Assembly (NCBI GenBank): GCA_035691285.1 | Contig: DASSJI010000033.1 | Location: 1 to 43,536 of the forward strand | DNA from: DATFEN01 sp035691285 | GTDB lineage: Bacteria > Acidobacteriota > Vicinamibacteria > Fen-336 | Direction of reading: 5' to 3' | Length of the DNA stretch: 43,536 nucleotides | Part shown: in pieces, positions 1 through 6,735 of the stretch | How positions within the stretch are numbered: the first letter of the stretch is position 1 | How the letters are laid out: every line of letters starts with the position of its first letter | The notes under the pieces: generated by a model | Seen by the model: only the letters and a program-made list of their open reading frames with translations | Database searches by the model: none | What the model was told of the DNA's origin: nothing | Made by a program: the position numbers and the translations under genes

Positions 1-1
1 G

Positions 2-424
2 GACGACCGCCTGGCGCTCGTCGAGGGCATCCTCGACGGCACCATCGACTGCATCGCAACCGACCACGCGCCGCACACGATCGACGACAAGAAGGTCGAG
101 TACGACCAGGCCGCCTTCGGCGTCGTGGGTCTCGAGACGGCCGTGGGCCTGTGCCTGGACCGGCTGGTGCGACCGCGCACGATCGCGCTGCCTCGCCTGG
201 TGGCGCTCCTTTCCACACAGCCGGCCCGGATCCTCGATCTTCCGGGTGGGAGCCTGGCGCCCGGCGCGCCCGGAGACGTGACGGTCCTCGACCTCGAGCG
301 TTGCTGGGTGGTCGAGCCGGAGCGCTTCGCCTCCAAGGGCCGCAACACGCCCTTCGCCGGTCTTGCCCTCACCGGCCGCGCGGTGGCGACGGTCGTCGGC
401 GGACGCGTCGTGTTCCGGGTGTGA
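2..424 (+). CDS. pyrC: Dihydroorotase, C-terminal part (5' end cut by window edge)
   Basis: The visible 140 codons read as the C-terminal third of a dihydroorotase, the zinc amidohydrolase that closes carbamoyl-aspartate to dihydroorotate in pyrimidine synthesis. The reading frame is open from base 2. It contains the family signature around ATDHAPHT, where the Asp and His are active-site residues of the amidohydrolase barrel. This is followed by the typical end with NPA-like 'TQPARIL', 'GSLAPGAPGDVTVLD' and the closing 'SKGRNTPFAG' segment seen in class I bacterial enzymes. The N-terminal metal-binding HxH lies outside the window. The stop TGA overlaps the GTG start of the next gene (GTGA at 421-424), so the two are probably cotranslated. 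It is the first of three pyrimidine or carbamoyl-phosphate genes in the window (see carA, carB). Confidence 0.95.
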   Translation, partial: DDRLALVEGILDGTIDCIATDHAPHTIDDKKVEYDQAAFGVVGLETAVGLCLDRLVRPRTIALPRLVALLSTQPARILDLPGGSLAPGAPGDVTVLDLERCWVVEPERFASKGRNTPFAGLALTGRAVATVVGGRVVFRV

Positions 425-1761
425 CCCCGGCCGACCGGTACAACCGGCTCGTGCTCGCGGACCAGGCCGCCGCTCGCGAGCAGGCCGAGTGGCTGCGCAG
501 CGCCTTCGCGCGGCGGCGCGTCACCTTCGGCGACGAGCCCATGCGCAGCTTCCTGCGGCCGCACTTCGTGGAGCGCGCCGCGTGGAATCGCCTGCGGGAC
601 GACGGGCGCCGCCTGCTCGAGCTGGCGTCGCGGGTCGCGCGGGCAGCCTTCGACGGGGACGCCGCGCGGCTGTGCGCGTGGCTCGGCGTGCCCGAGGCGC
701 TGGCGCGCTGGGTGGCCCTGGATCCCGGCGAACCCGACGTCGTGCTCTCGCGCCTCGACGCGTTCCTGACGCCGGAGGGGCCGCGCTTCATCGAGGTGAA
801 CAGCGACGCGCCGGCCGGCTTCGGCTACGGCGACAGGATGGCCGAGGTGTTCGGCGAGCTCCCGCTGTTCCGGGAGTTCGCCCGCGGCGTCCAGGTCGAC
901 TACCTCGCCTCGAGCCCCAGGGTCGTGGAGTCGGTCCTGAGCGCCTGGCGCCGCGACGGCCGTCGGCGCGGCGGCGGTCCTCCGGCCGTCGCGATCGTCG
1001 ACTACGCGGACGTGAGGACCCGAGCCGACCAGGAGATCCTGCTCGAGGCGTTCGAGGCCGCGGGCGTGCCGTGCCTGCTCGCCGACCCTCGCGAGCTCGA
1101 GCTGGGCGGCGGGCGGCTCACGGCCCGCGGCCGCGGCATCGACGTCGTGTACCGGCGCGCCGTCCTCTCGGAGCTCGTGGAGCGGGAGGACGAGGTCCGC
1201 GACTTTCTCGAAGCGTATCGCCAGGGCGCAGCGCTGTTCGTCAACTCGCTGCGCTGCCATCTCGCCGAGGACAAGGGCTTCTTCGCATTGCTCCTTGACC
1301 CGGACTTCGCCTTCCTGATGAGCGAGGACGAGGCCCGCTTCGCGGCGCGGGTCGTGCCTTGGACCGCAAAGGTCGCCGAGCGGCGGCTGCGGCGGGAAGG
1401 CCTCGAGATCGACCTGCTGCCCTGGATCCTCGAAAACCGGGAACGGCTCGTTCTCAAGCCCGCCCACGGCTACGGCGGCCGATCGGTGTTCGTCGGGGAC
1501 GAGACGACGCCGACGGCCTGGGAGAGCGCGGTGTGCGAGGGCGTGGGCGGCCCCTGGATCGTGCAGGAGCGGGTGGCGATTCCAGAGGAACCGTTCCCGA
1601 TCGTCGAGGCCCGTGGCGTCACCCTCGAGAGCCTCAAGGTCAACGCGAACCCGTTCTACGTGGCTGGCTTCGACGTTGGAGCGGTGACGCGCGCCTCGCG
1701 CAGCGCGGTGATCAACGTCAGCGCGGGCGGCGGCAGCGTGCCCACCTTCGTCGTAGGCTGA
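421..1761 (+). CDS. ATP-grasp-like protein of unknown substrate
   Basis: 446 residues from a GTG start that overlaps the pyrC stop by four bases; an upstream in-frame extension runs through pyrC and is not likely real. The middle carries 'FIEVNSDAP', and the C-terminal half has 'LAEDKGFFA', then 'RLVLKPAHGYGGRSV' followed by 'GPWIVQERV'. This lysine, glycine-rich loop, Gln-Glu-Arg order is the ATP-binding pattern of ATP-grasp ligases, in particular the circularly permuted or glutathionylspermidine-synthase-like type. No signal peptide or membrane segment is visible. The ligase substrates cannot be read from the sequence. Coupling to pyrC suggests coexpression but does not prove a pyrimidine role. 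The family call is fairly firm, the function unknown. Confidence 0.75.
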   Translation: MTPADRYNRLVLADQAAAREQAEWLRSAFARRRVTFGDEPMRSFLRPHFVERAAWNRLRDDGRRLLELASRVARAAFDGDAARLCAWLGVPEALARWVALDPGEPDVVLSRLDAFLTPEGPRFIEVNSDAPAGFGYGDRMAEVFGELPLFREFARGVQVDYLASSPRVVESVLSAWRRDGRRRGGGPPAVAIVDYADVRTRADQEILLEAFEAAGVPCLLADPRELELGGGRLTARGRGIDVVYRRAVLSELVEREDEVRDFLEAYRQGAALFVNSLRCHLAEDKGFFALLLDPDFAFLMSEDEARFAARVVPWTAKVAERRLRREGLEIDLLPWILENRERLVLKPAHGYGGRSVFVGDETTPTAWESAVCEGVGGPWIVQERVAIPEEPFPIVEARGVTLESLKVNANPFYVAGFDVGAVTRASRSAVINVSAGGGSVPTFVVG

Positions 1762-2724
1762 TCACGGCTCGATCAGCACCTTCAGCACGCCTGGGCGAGC
1801 GGCGTGGTCGAAGGCCGCCAGGGCGTCCGCGAGCCGGTAGCGCGCGTGGACGAGTCGTCGCACGTCCACCGCCCCGCGAGCGAGCAGGTCGAGGGCCGGC
1901 GCGAAAGGCCCGCACCGCGAGCCGACGAGCGTGACCTCGTCGACGACCACGGCGGACAGGTCGAGCTGCGCGTGGCCGTGGTAGGTGCTCTTCAGCACGA
2001 CGGTGCCGCGCGGCCGCACCAGGCGCAGCGCGAGGGACACTCCCTCCTGGTTCCCGGTGCACTCGACGACGAGGTCCGCCGAGCGACCCGGGGGCAGCGA
2101 GCCGCTCCGCGCGTCGACCGCTCGGATGCCGCGCCCGGCAAGCAGCGAGAGCTTGGCGTCGTGGCGGCCCACGACCGTGAGGCTGCAGCCGGTGGCGGCC
2201 AGGGTCTGGCCAACGAGCTGGCCCAGCTTGCCGTCGCCCACGACGACGACGCGGTCGCCGGTTTCCACCGGGACCTGTTGCTGGACCTCGAGGGCGGCGG
2301 CGAGGGGCTCGGTGAAGACCGCCTCCTCGTCCGAGAGCCGATCCGGCACGGCGTGGAGGTTGGCGACGGGGAGGCTCAGGCGCTCGGCGAACGCGCCGTG
2401 ACGCCCCCGGATGCCGAGGACCGTGCGGCGCTCGCAGTGGCTGCGCCGGCCGGCCCGACACGCGGCGCAGCCGCCGCACGAGGCGTTGATCTCTCCGACC
2501 ACGCGGCGACCCACCCACTCTGGGGCGGAGGGTGACGCTTCGACCCGGCCCACGAACTCGTGGCCGGGGATTCCGTCCAGCGCCCGGTAACCGTGCACGA
2601 GCTCGAGGTCGGTCCGGCACACGCCGGCCAGCAACACCCGCACGAGCGCCTCGCCTGGAGGAGGCTCGGGCTCCGGCGCGTCGGCCAGCGTGAGCGCGCC
2701 CCCGCGCAGCCACACGGCTCTCAT
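1762..2724 (-). CDS. Zinc-dependent medium-chain alcohol/polyol dehydrogenase
   Basis: 320 residues starting at the ATG at 2724 (MRAVWL); a longer frame upstream would run into the divergent gene. This is a medium-chain dehydrogenase/reductase of the zinc alcohol or threonine dehydrogenase type, oxidising an alcohol or polyol with NAD(P). Visible catalytic zinc ligands are C36 and H55-E56 in 'PGHEF'. Structural zinc cysteines are C83, C86, C89 and C97. The Rossmann part has 'VVVVGDGKLGQLVGQ', a GxGxxG variant. The family usually has 340-350 residues, so this is a slightly short member. It meets the upstream ATP-grasp gene tail to tail with no spacer and diverges from the NADH dehydrogenase gene with only 16 bp between the starts. 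The substrate is not predictable; sorbitol, threonine or another secondary alcohol are possible. Confidence 0.85.
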   Translation of the reverse strand: MRAVWLRGGALTLADAPEPEPPPGEALVRVLLAGVCRTDLELVHGYRALDGIPGHEFVGRVEASPSAPEWVGRRVVGEINASCGGCAACRAGRRSHCERRTVLGIRGRHGAFAERLSLPVANLHAVPDRLSDEEAVFTEPLAAALEVQQQVPVETGDRVVVVGDGKLGQLVGQTLAATGCSLTVVGRHDAKLSLLAGRGIRAVDARSGSLPPGRSADLVVECTGNQEGVSLALRLVRPRGTVVLKSTYHGHAQLDLSAVVVDEVTLVGSRCGPFAPALDLLARGAVDVRRLVHARYRLADALAAFDHAARPGVLKVLIEP

Positions 2725-2740
2725 CGGGCAGAATGGTCGC

Positions 2741-4003
2741 ATGAACGGGCGGCCGCGCGTCGTGATCCTGGGCGGCGGCTTCGGTGGCTTGTATGCCGCC
2801 AAGGCGCTGCGGCGGGCGCCGGTCGGCGTCACGATCGTGGACCGACGCAACCATCACCTGTTCCAGCCGCTGCTCTACCAGGTGGCGACGGCGGCCCTGA
2901 ACCCGGCCGACATCGCCGCGCCCATCCGCAGCATCCTGCGCGGCCAGGAAAACGTCCGCGTCCTGCTGGCCGAGGCTACGGCGGTGGACAGCGCCGGGAA
3001 GCGGGTGCTGCTCGGCGATGGCGAGCTCGCCTACGACGCGCTGATCGTGGCCACCGGCGCCACGCACTCGTACTTCGGGCACGACGGGTGGGCGGCGCTG
3101 GCGCCCGGGTTGAAGAGCGTCGAGGACGCTCTGGAGATCCGCCGGCGTGTGTTCCTCGCCTACGAGGCGGCGGAGCGCGAGAGCGATCCGGAGCGGCGCC
3201 GCGAATGGATGAGCTTCGTGATCATCGGAGCGGGCGCCACGGGCATCGAGATGGCCGGCGCCCTCGCCGAGATCTCACGCCACGCGCTGGCCTCGGAGTT
3301 CGACGAGATCGACCCGGGGGAGGCGCGCATCGTGCTGGTCGAAGGCCTGCCACGGGTCCTGCCGCCCTACCCCGAAGCGCTGTCCGAGCGGGCGCGGCGG
3401 CAGGCGGAGCGGCTGGGTGTCGAAGTCCGCACCGGAGCGCGTGTGACCGGCATCGACGAGCGGGGCGTGCAGGTCGGCGACGAGCGCATCCCGGCGCGTA
3501 CCGTCGTCTGGGCCGCGGGCGTCCAGGCCTCGCCCCTGGCGAGAACCCTGGGCGTGCCCCTCGACCGGGCCGGGAGAGTCCTGGTGCGTGCCGAGCTGAC
3601 GATCCCGGGCCACGACGACGTGTTCGTGATCGGCGACCTCGCGGCCCTCGAGCAGGACGGCAAGCCCGTCCCCGGCGTGTGCCCGGCGGCGATCCAGGAG
3701 GGACGCCACGCCGCGGCCAACGTGCTGCGACGCCTCCGCGGCGAGCCGCTGCGCCCCTTCCGCTACAGGGACAAGGGGAGCTTCGCCACGATCGGCCGGG
3801 GCGCGGCCGTCGGCGAGCTGCCGGGAGGGTTCCGGCTCTCCGGGACTCCGGCCTGGCTGGCGTGGCTCGCGATTCACATCTTCTTCCTGATCGGCTTCCG
3901 CAACCGCCTCATCGTCATGCTGCAGTGGGCGTATTCGTACCTGACCTTCCGGCGCGGCGCGCGCCTCATCACGGGCGCGCCGCCGCCGCCCCTGCGTCCC
4001 TAG
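2741..4003 (+). CDS. ndh: Type II NADH dehydrogenase (NDH-2), FAD-dependent
   Basis: 420 residues from the ATG at 2741. NDH-2 passes electrons from NADH to quinone at the inner face of the membrane without pumping protons. The N-terminus holds the FAD dinucleotide fold 'VVILGGGFGGLYAAKAL', then 'HHLFQPLLYQVATAALNP', which is diagnostic for this family. A second dinucleotide fold 'IIGAGATGIEMAGAL' binds NADH. Late in the protein lies 'FVIGDLAAL', the FAD ribityl-binding Asp motif. The C-terminus (WLAWLAIHIFFLIGF) is the amphipathic membrane-anchoring region. Length matches the family. The gene overlaps the 3' end of the convergent peptidase gene by 35 bp. Confidence 0.93.
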   Translation: MNGRPRVVILGGGFGGLYAAKALRRAPVGVTIVDRRNHHLFQPLLYQVATAALNPADIAAPIRSILRGQENVRVLLAEATAVDSAGKRVLLGDGELAYDALIVATGATHSYFGHDGWAALAPGLKSVEDALEIRRRVFLAYEAAERESDPERRREWMSFVIIGAGATGIEMAGALAEISRHALASEFDEIDPGEARIVLVEGLPRVLPPYPEALSERARRQAERLGVEVRTGARVTGIDERGVQVGDERIPARTVVWAAGVQASPLARTLGVPLDRAGRVLVRAELTIPGHDDVFVIGDLAALEQDGKPVPGVCPAAIQEGRHAAANVLRRLRGEPLRPFRYRDKGSFATIGRGAAVGELPGGFRLSGTPAWLAWLAIHIFFLIGFRNRLIVMLQWAYSYLTFRRGARLITGAPPPPLRP

Positions 4004-5663
4004 CCGCCGCCTCGGACAGCGCCTTCTTCCTCGCGGGCTCGAACTCGTCGCCCGGCTTCCAGGCCGGCATCCGCGCGGCGTTCGCCACCTGCATGCCGAG
4101 GTGGAAGAAGAGCCGGGCGTCCTCCACGGCTCCCTCGAGGTTCCAGTCGCGCAGCTCGTCCGAGACCTGATGGTAGTGCTCCGCCTCGTAATCGAGCTGC
4201 TGCTCGCGGCCCCAGCCCGCGGGCTTGCCGATCACGTCCACGCCTGCGTCGGCATAGGCGGCGGGCACGCCGAGGCGGGCGAAGTTGAGCTGGTCGGAGC
4301 GGTAGAAGAAGCCCTTGTCCGGGAACAGGTCGGCGACCACGACGCGGCCCTGCATCGCCGCGAGGGCCCGGAGCCTGTCGTCGAGGTTCGACTTGCCGAA
4401 GCCGACGAGGACGACGTCGCGGGTGCGGCCGTAGATGTTCACGCCGTCGATGTTGAGGTTCGCGGCGAGGCGGCCCGCGGGGACCGGCAGGTGGGCGGCC
4501 AGGTACTCGGAGCCCAGCAGGCCTTGCTCCTCGGCGCCCACCGCGGCGAAGTACACGGTTCGCCCGGGCGGGCTCGGGAGAGCCTTCATCGCCTCGGCGA
4601 TGGCCAGCATGGACGCGACCCCGGAAGCGTTGTCCAGGGCGCCGTTGAAGACGGCGTCCTCGCCGGGCCTGGCGTCGGCCTTCAGGCCGAGGTGGTCGTG
4701 ATGGGCCGTGTAGAGGACCGCCTCCCGGGCCAGGGCGGGATCGCCGCCCGCCAGGCGGCCGATCACGTTGCCGCTCTTCCGGGCGTGTACCTCGGCTGCG
4801 AGCGCGGCGTCGAGCGTGACGCCCAGCGGCGTGGGACGAAAGGCGCGCTCCTGGGCGGCGGCGCGCAGCGCCTCGAGATCCCGGCCCGCGAGCCGCGCGA
4901 GCCGGCGCGCTGCCTCCTCGCTCAGCCAGCCTCGCAGCGGAGGCGCCGGAAGGCTGGGCGTCGGGAGCTGGAAGCGCTCGCGGCCCGCGGCCCATCCGGT
5001 CCGCACGACCTGCCAGCCGTAGCCGGCGGAGTGGTCGGTGTGGATGAGGAGCGCACCCGCGGCGCCGAGCTTCGCGGCCATCGCGTACTTGTAGTCGTAA
5101 CGCCCGTAGTAGAGACGGGCCTTGCCGGCGAAGATCCGGGGATCGTCCTCGGGATCGCTGTTCAGCAGCAGCAGGACCTTCCCGGCGAGGTCCTGGCCCT
5201 TGTAGTCGTCCCACTCGAACTCGGGCGCCTGGATGCCGTAGCCGACGAAGACGACCTCGCCCTGGAGCCGCGTGTCCGGCACGGCCCCCGGGAAGGCGAC
5301 GAAGTCCTCGCCCTCGCGCAGGGCCAGGGCCGCGGCGCCGCTGTGAAGGGCGAAGCGCTCGACCCGCGTCTTGACGCTCACCAGGTCGAAGCCCTGGACG
5401 AAGCCGCCGCCATCGCCGGAGGGCTCGAGGCCGATCGCCTCCATGCGGGCGGCGATGTAGGCGCGGGCGAGCCGGTCGCCGCGGGTCGCGGGCCCGCGGC
5501 CCTCGAGGAGGTCGCTCGCCAGGTAGCGGACGTCGGCGCGGAGGCCCTCCGCCCGGATCGCGGCCGCCGCCGTTCTCTCGGCCGGCGAGACGCGGGCCGT
5601 TGCGGGCGCCTGGCCCATGAGCGCCAGGGATGCAAGCAGGGGGAGGGCGGCGTGCCGGGTCAT
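3969..5663 (-). CDS. Secreted M28-family zinc aminopeptidase with PA domain
   Basis: 564 residues with an N-terminal signal peptide (about residues 1-23, ending near APATA). A protease-associated (PA) insert follows around residues 130-240 ('GEVVFVGYGIQAPEFEWDDYKGQDLAGK'-like region). The M28 peptidase domain comes next. Zinc ligands and catalytic residues are visible in 'YTAHHDHLGL', 'GALDNASGV', 'GAEEQGLLGSEY', 'NLNIDGVN' and the late 'EHYHQVSDE'. The enzyme should cleave amino-terminal residues from peptides in the periplasm or outside the cell. The 3' end overlaps the convergent ndh gene. The start ATG at 5663 lies 51 bp from the divergent SUMF-like gene. Confidence 0.93.
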   Translation of the reverse strand: MTRHAALPLLASLALMGQAPATARVSPAERTAAAAIRAEGLRADVRYLASDLLEGRGPATRGDRLARAYIAARMEAIGLEPSGDGGGFVQGFDLVSVKTRVERFALHSGAAALALREGEDFVAFPGAVPDTRLQGEVVFVGYGIQAPEFEWDDYKGQDLAGKVLLLLNSDPEDDPRIFAGKARLYYGRYDYKYAMAAKLGAAGALLIHTDHSAGYGWQVVRTGWAAGRERFQLPTPSLPAPPLRGWLSEEAARRLARLAGRDLEALRAAAQERAFRPTPLGVTLDAALAAEVHARKSGNVIGRLAGGDPALAREAVLYTAHHDHLGLKADARPGEDAVFNGALDNASGVASMLAIAEAMKALPSPPGRTVYFAAVGAEEQGLLGSEYLAAHLPVPAGRLAANLNIDGVNIYGRTRDVVLVGFGKSNLDDRLRALAAMQGRVVVADLFPDKGFFYRSDQLNFARLGVPAAYADAGVDVIGKPAGWGREQQLDYEAEHYHQVSDELRDWNLEGAVEDARLFFHLGMQVANAARMPAWKPGDEFEPARKKALSEAAARDAGAAAARP

Positions 5664-5683
5664 CGGCCTAGCTTATTCGGCGC

Positions 5684-5689
5684 TATACT
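5684..5689 (+). promoter_or_regulatory. Candidate -10 box (TATACT) before the SUMF-like gene
   Basis: TATACT lies in the 51-bp space between two divergent starts, 25 bp before the ATG at 5715. It matches five of six sigma-70 -10 consensus bases. I see no convincing -35 box at 16-18 bp distance. The same GCTATACT string occurs before argS on the other strand. Confidence 0.4.
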
Positions 5690-5714
5690 CGATTCAACTC
5701 TCGGCCTTCGCACG

Positions 5715-6374
5715 ATGAGCTGCGCTGCGGCGGTTGCGATCCCCTCCCTCGTGCCGGTGCCGGGCGGGCCGTTCCGGATGGGCTCCGAAACCGGGCGCCC
5801 CGACGAGCGGCCTGTCCGGGTCGTCGAGGTGGAGCCTTTCCTGCTCGGCCGCACGCCAGTGACCAACGCCGAGTACGCTCCGTTCGTTTCGGCAGGGCTG
5901 GCGCCCGCGCCGCCGTTCTGGAGCGCGCCGGCATTCTGCGGCCCGCGGCATCCTGTCGTCGGAGTGACATGGTTCGAGGCGGCCTGGTTCGCCGAGTGGC
6001 TGGGGGAGGAGCTCGGCGGCGCTTGGCGGCTGCCCACCGAAGCCGAATGGGAGCGCGCCGCGCGCGGCGGAATCGCCGACGGGTCGACAGCCTGGGGCGA
6101 CCTCCTGCCGGACGGTGAAGTGCCGAGCGGACCGCTCGACGGACCGTGGCCGGCGGGAGCGGGGACGCCGAACGGCTACGGCCTCTTCGACATGGGGACC
6201 ATCGTCCACGAGTGGTGCCTCGACGAGTACCCCGGCGATCCGCGTCGCCGGGCGAGCCGCGGCGGCTCGTGGCGCCATCGCGTGCGCTGGTCGTCGCCCT
6301 CCGCCCGCAGCAGCCTCTTGCCCGAGCTGCGCTACTCGGACTACGGCTTCCGCGTGCTGCGCGAGGCTCCGTGA
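5715..6374 (+). CDS. SUMF1/EgtB-type domain protein lacking the FGE cysteine pair
   Basis: 219 residues from the ATG at 5715. The fold is that of formylglycine-generating enzyme and related proteins. It opens with 'PVPGGPFRMGSE', continues with 'RPVRVVEVEPFLLGRTPVTNAEY', 'VTWFEAAWFAEWLG', 'WRLPTEAEWERAARGG' and 'NGYGLFDMGTIVHEWC', and ends with 'RASRGGSWRH' and 'DYGFRVLRE'. True formylglycine-generating enzymes carry a cysteine pair in the last block; here that stretch has Trp, Arg and Ser. It is therefore unlikely to modify sulfatases. It is also shorter than the usual 250-300 residues and has no signal peptide. It may be a regulatory or binding member of the fold. It overlaps the following PilZ gene by GTGA. 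Confidence 0.85.
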   Translation: MSCAAAVAIPSLVPVPGGPFRMGSETGRPDERPVRVVEVEPFLLGRTPVTNAEYAPFVSAGLAPAPPFWSAPAFCGPRHPVVGVTWFEAAWFAEWLGEELGGAWRLPTEAEWERAARGGIADGSTAWGDLLPDGEVPSGPLDGPWPAGAGTPNGYGLFDMGTIVHEWCLDEYPGDPRRRASRGGSWRHRVRWSSPSARSSLLPELRYSDYGFRVLREAP

Positions 6375-6724
6375 GCCAGGCCGTCGGCGGGGGCTTCGAG
6401 CGACGCCGCTCCGAACGGATCGCGCTGCCGGCGCGCGGCTCCGGGATCTCGGTGGTCGGCGCGCGCGTGGTGAACGTCAGCGCCCACGGGATGCTGATCG
6501 AGTCGCTCGTGCCCATGGAGCGCGAGCAGCGGCTGACGCTGCGCGTGGTGGTCGAGGGCGAGAACGCCGACGTGGAAGCCCGCGTGGCGTGTTGCTCGGT
6601 TCTCGCGCAGAGCCGGCGCCGCGTGTATGGCGTCGGCCTCGAGTTCGCCGCGTTCCCCGAAGCGGCGCACCGCCGCCTGCTCGACACCCTGGACAGCCTG
6701 AAGCCCGGCCGCGGCCAGGCCTGA
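6371..6724 (+). CDS. PilZ-domain protein
   Basis: 117 residues from the GTG at 6371, overlapping the stop of the SUMF-like gene by four bases. The N-terminal 'FERRRSERIALP' corresponds to the RxxxR half of the PilZ motif. 'VNVSAHGMLIES' corresponds to the D/NxSxxG half, with Asn in place of the usual Asp. PilZ domains of this kind bind cyclic di-GMP and then alter motility, polysaccharide secretion or gene expression. The protein is a stand-alone PilZ domain with no partner domain. Coupling to the SUMF-like gene suggests joint expression. Binding of the nucleotide is inferred from the motif only. Confidence 0.85.
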   Translation: MSQAVGGGFERRRSERIALPARGSGISVVGARVVNVSAHGMLIESLVPMEREQRLTLRVVVEGENADVEARVACCSVLAQSRRRVYGVGLEFAAFPEAAHRRLLDTLDSLKPGRGQA

Positions 6725-6735
6725 ATTCGGCGCGA

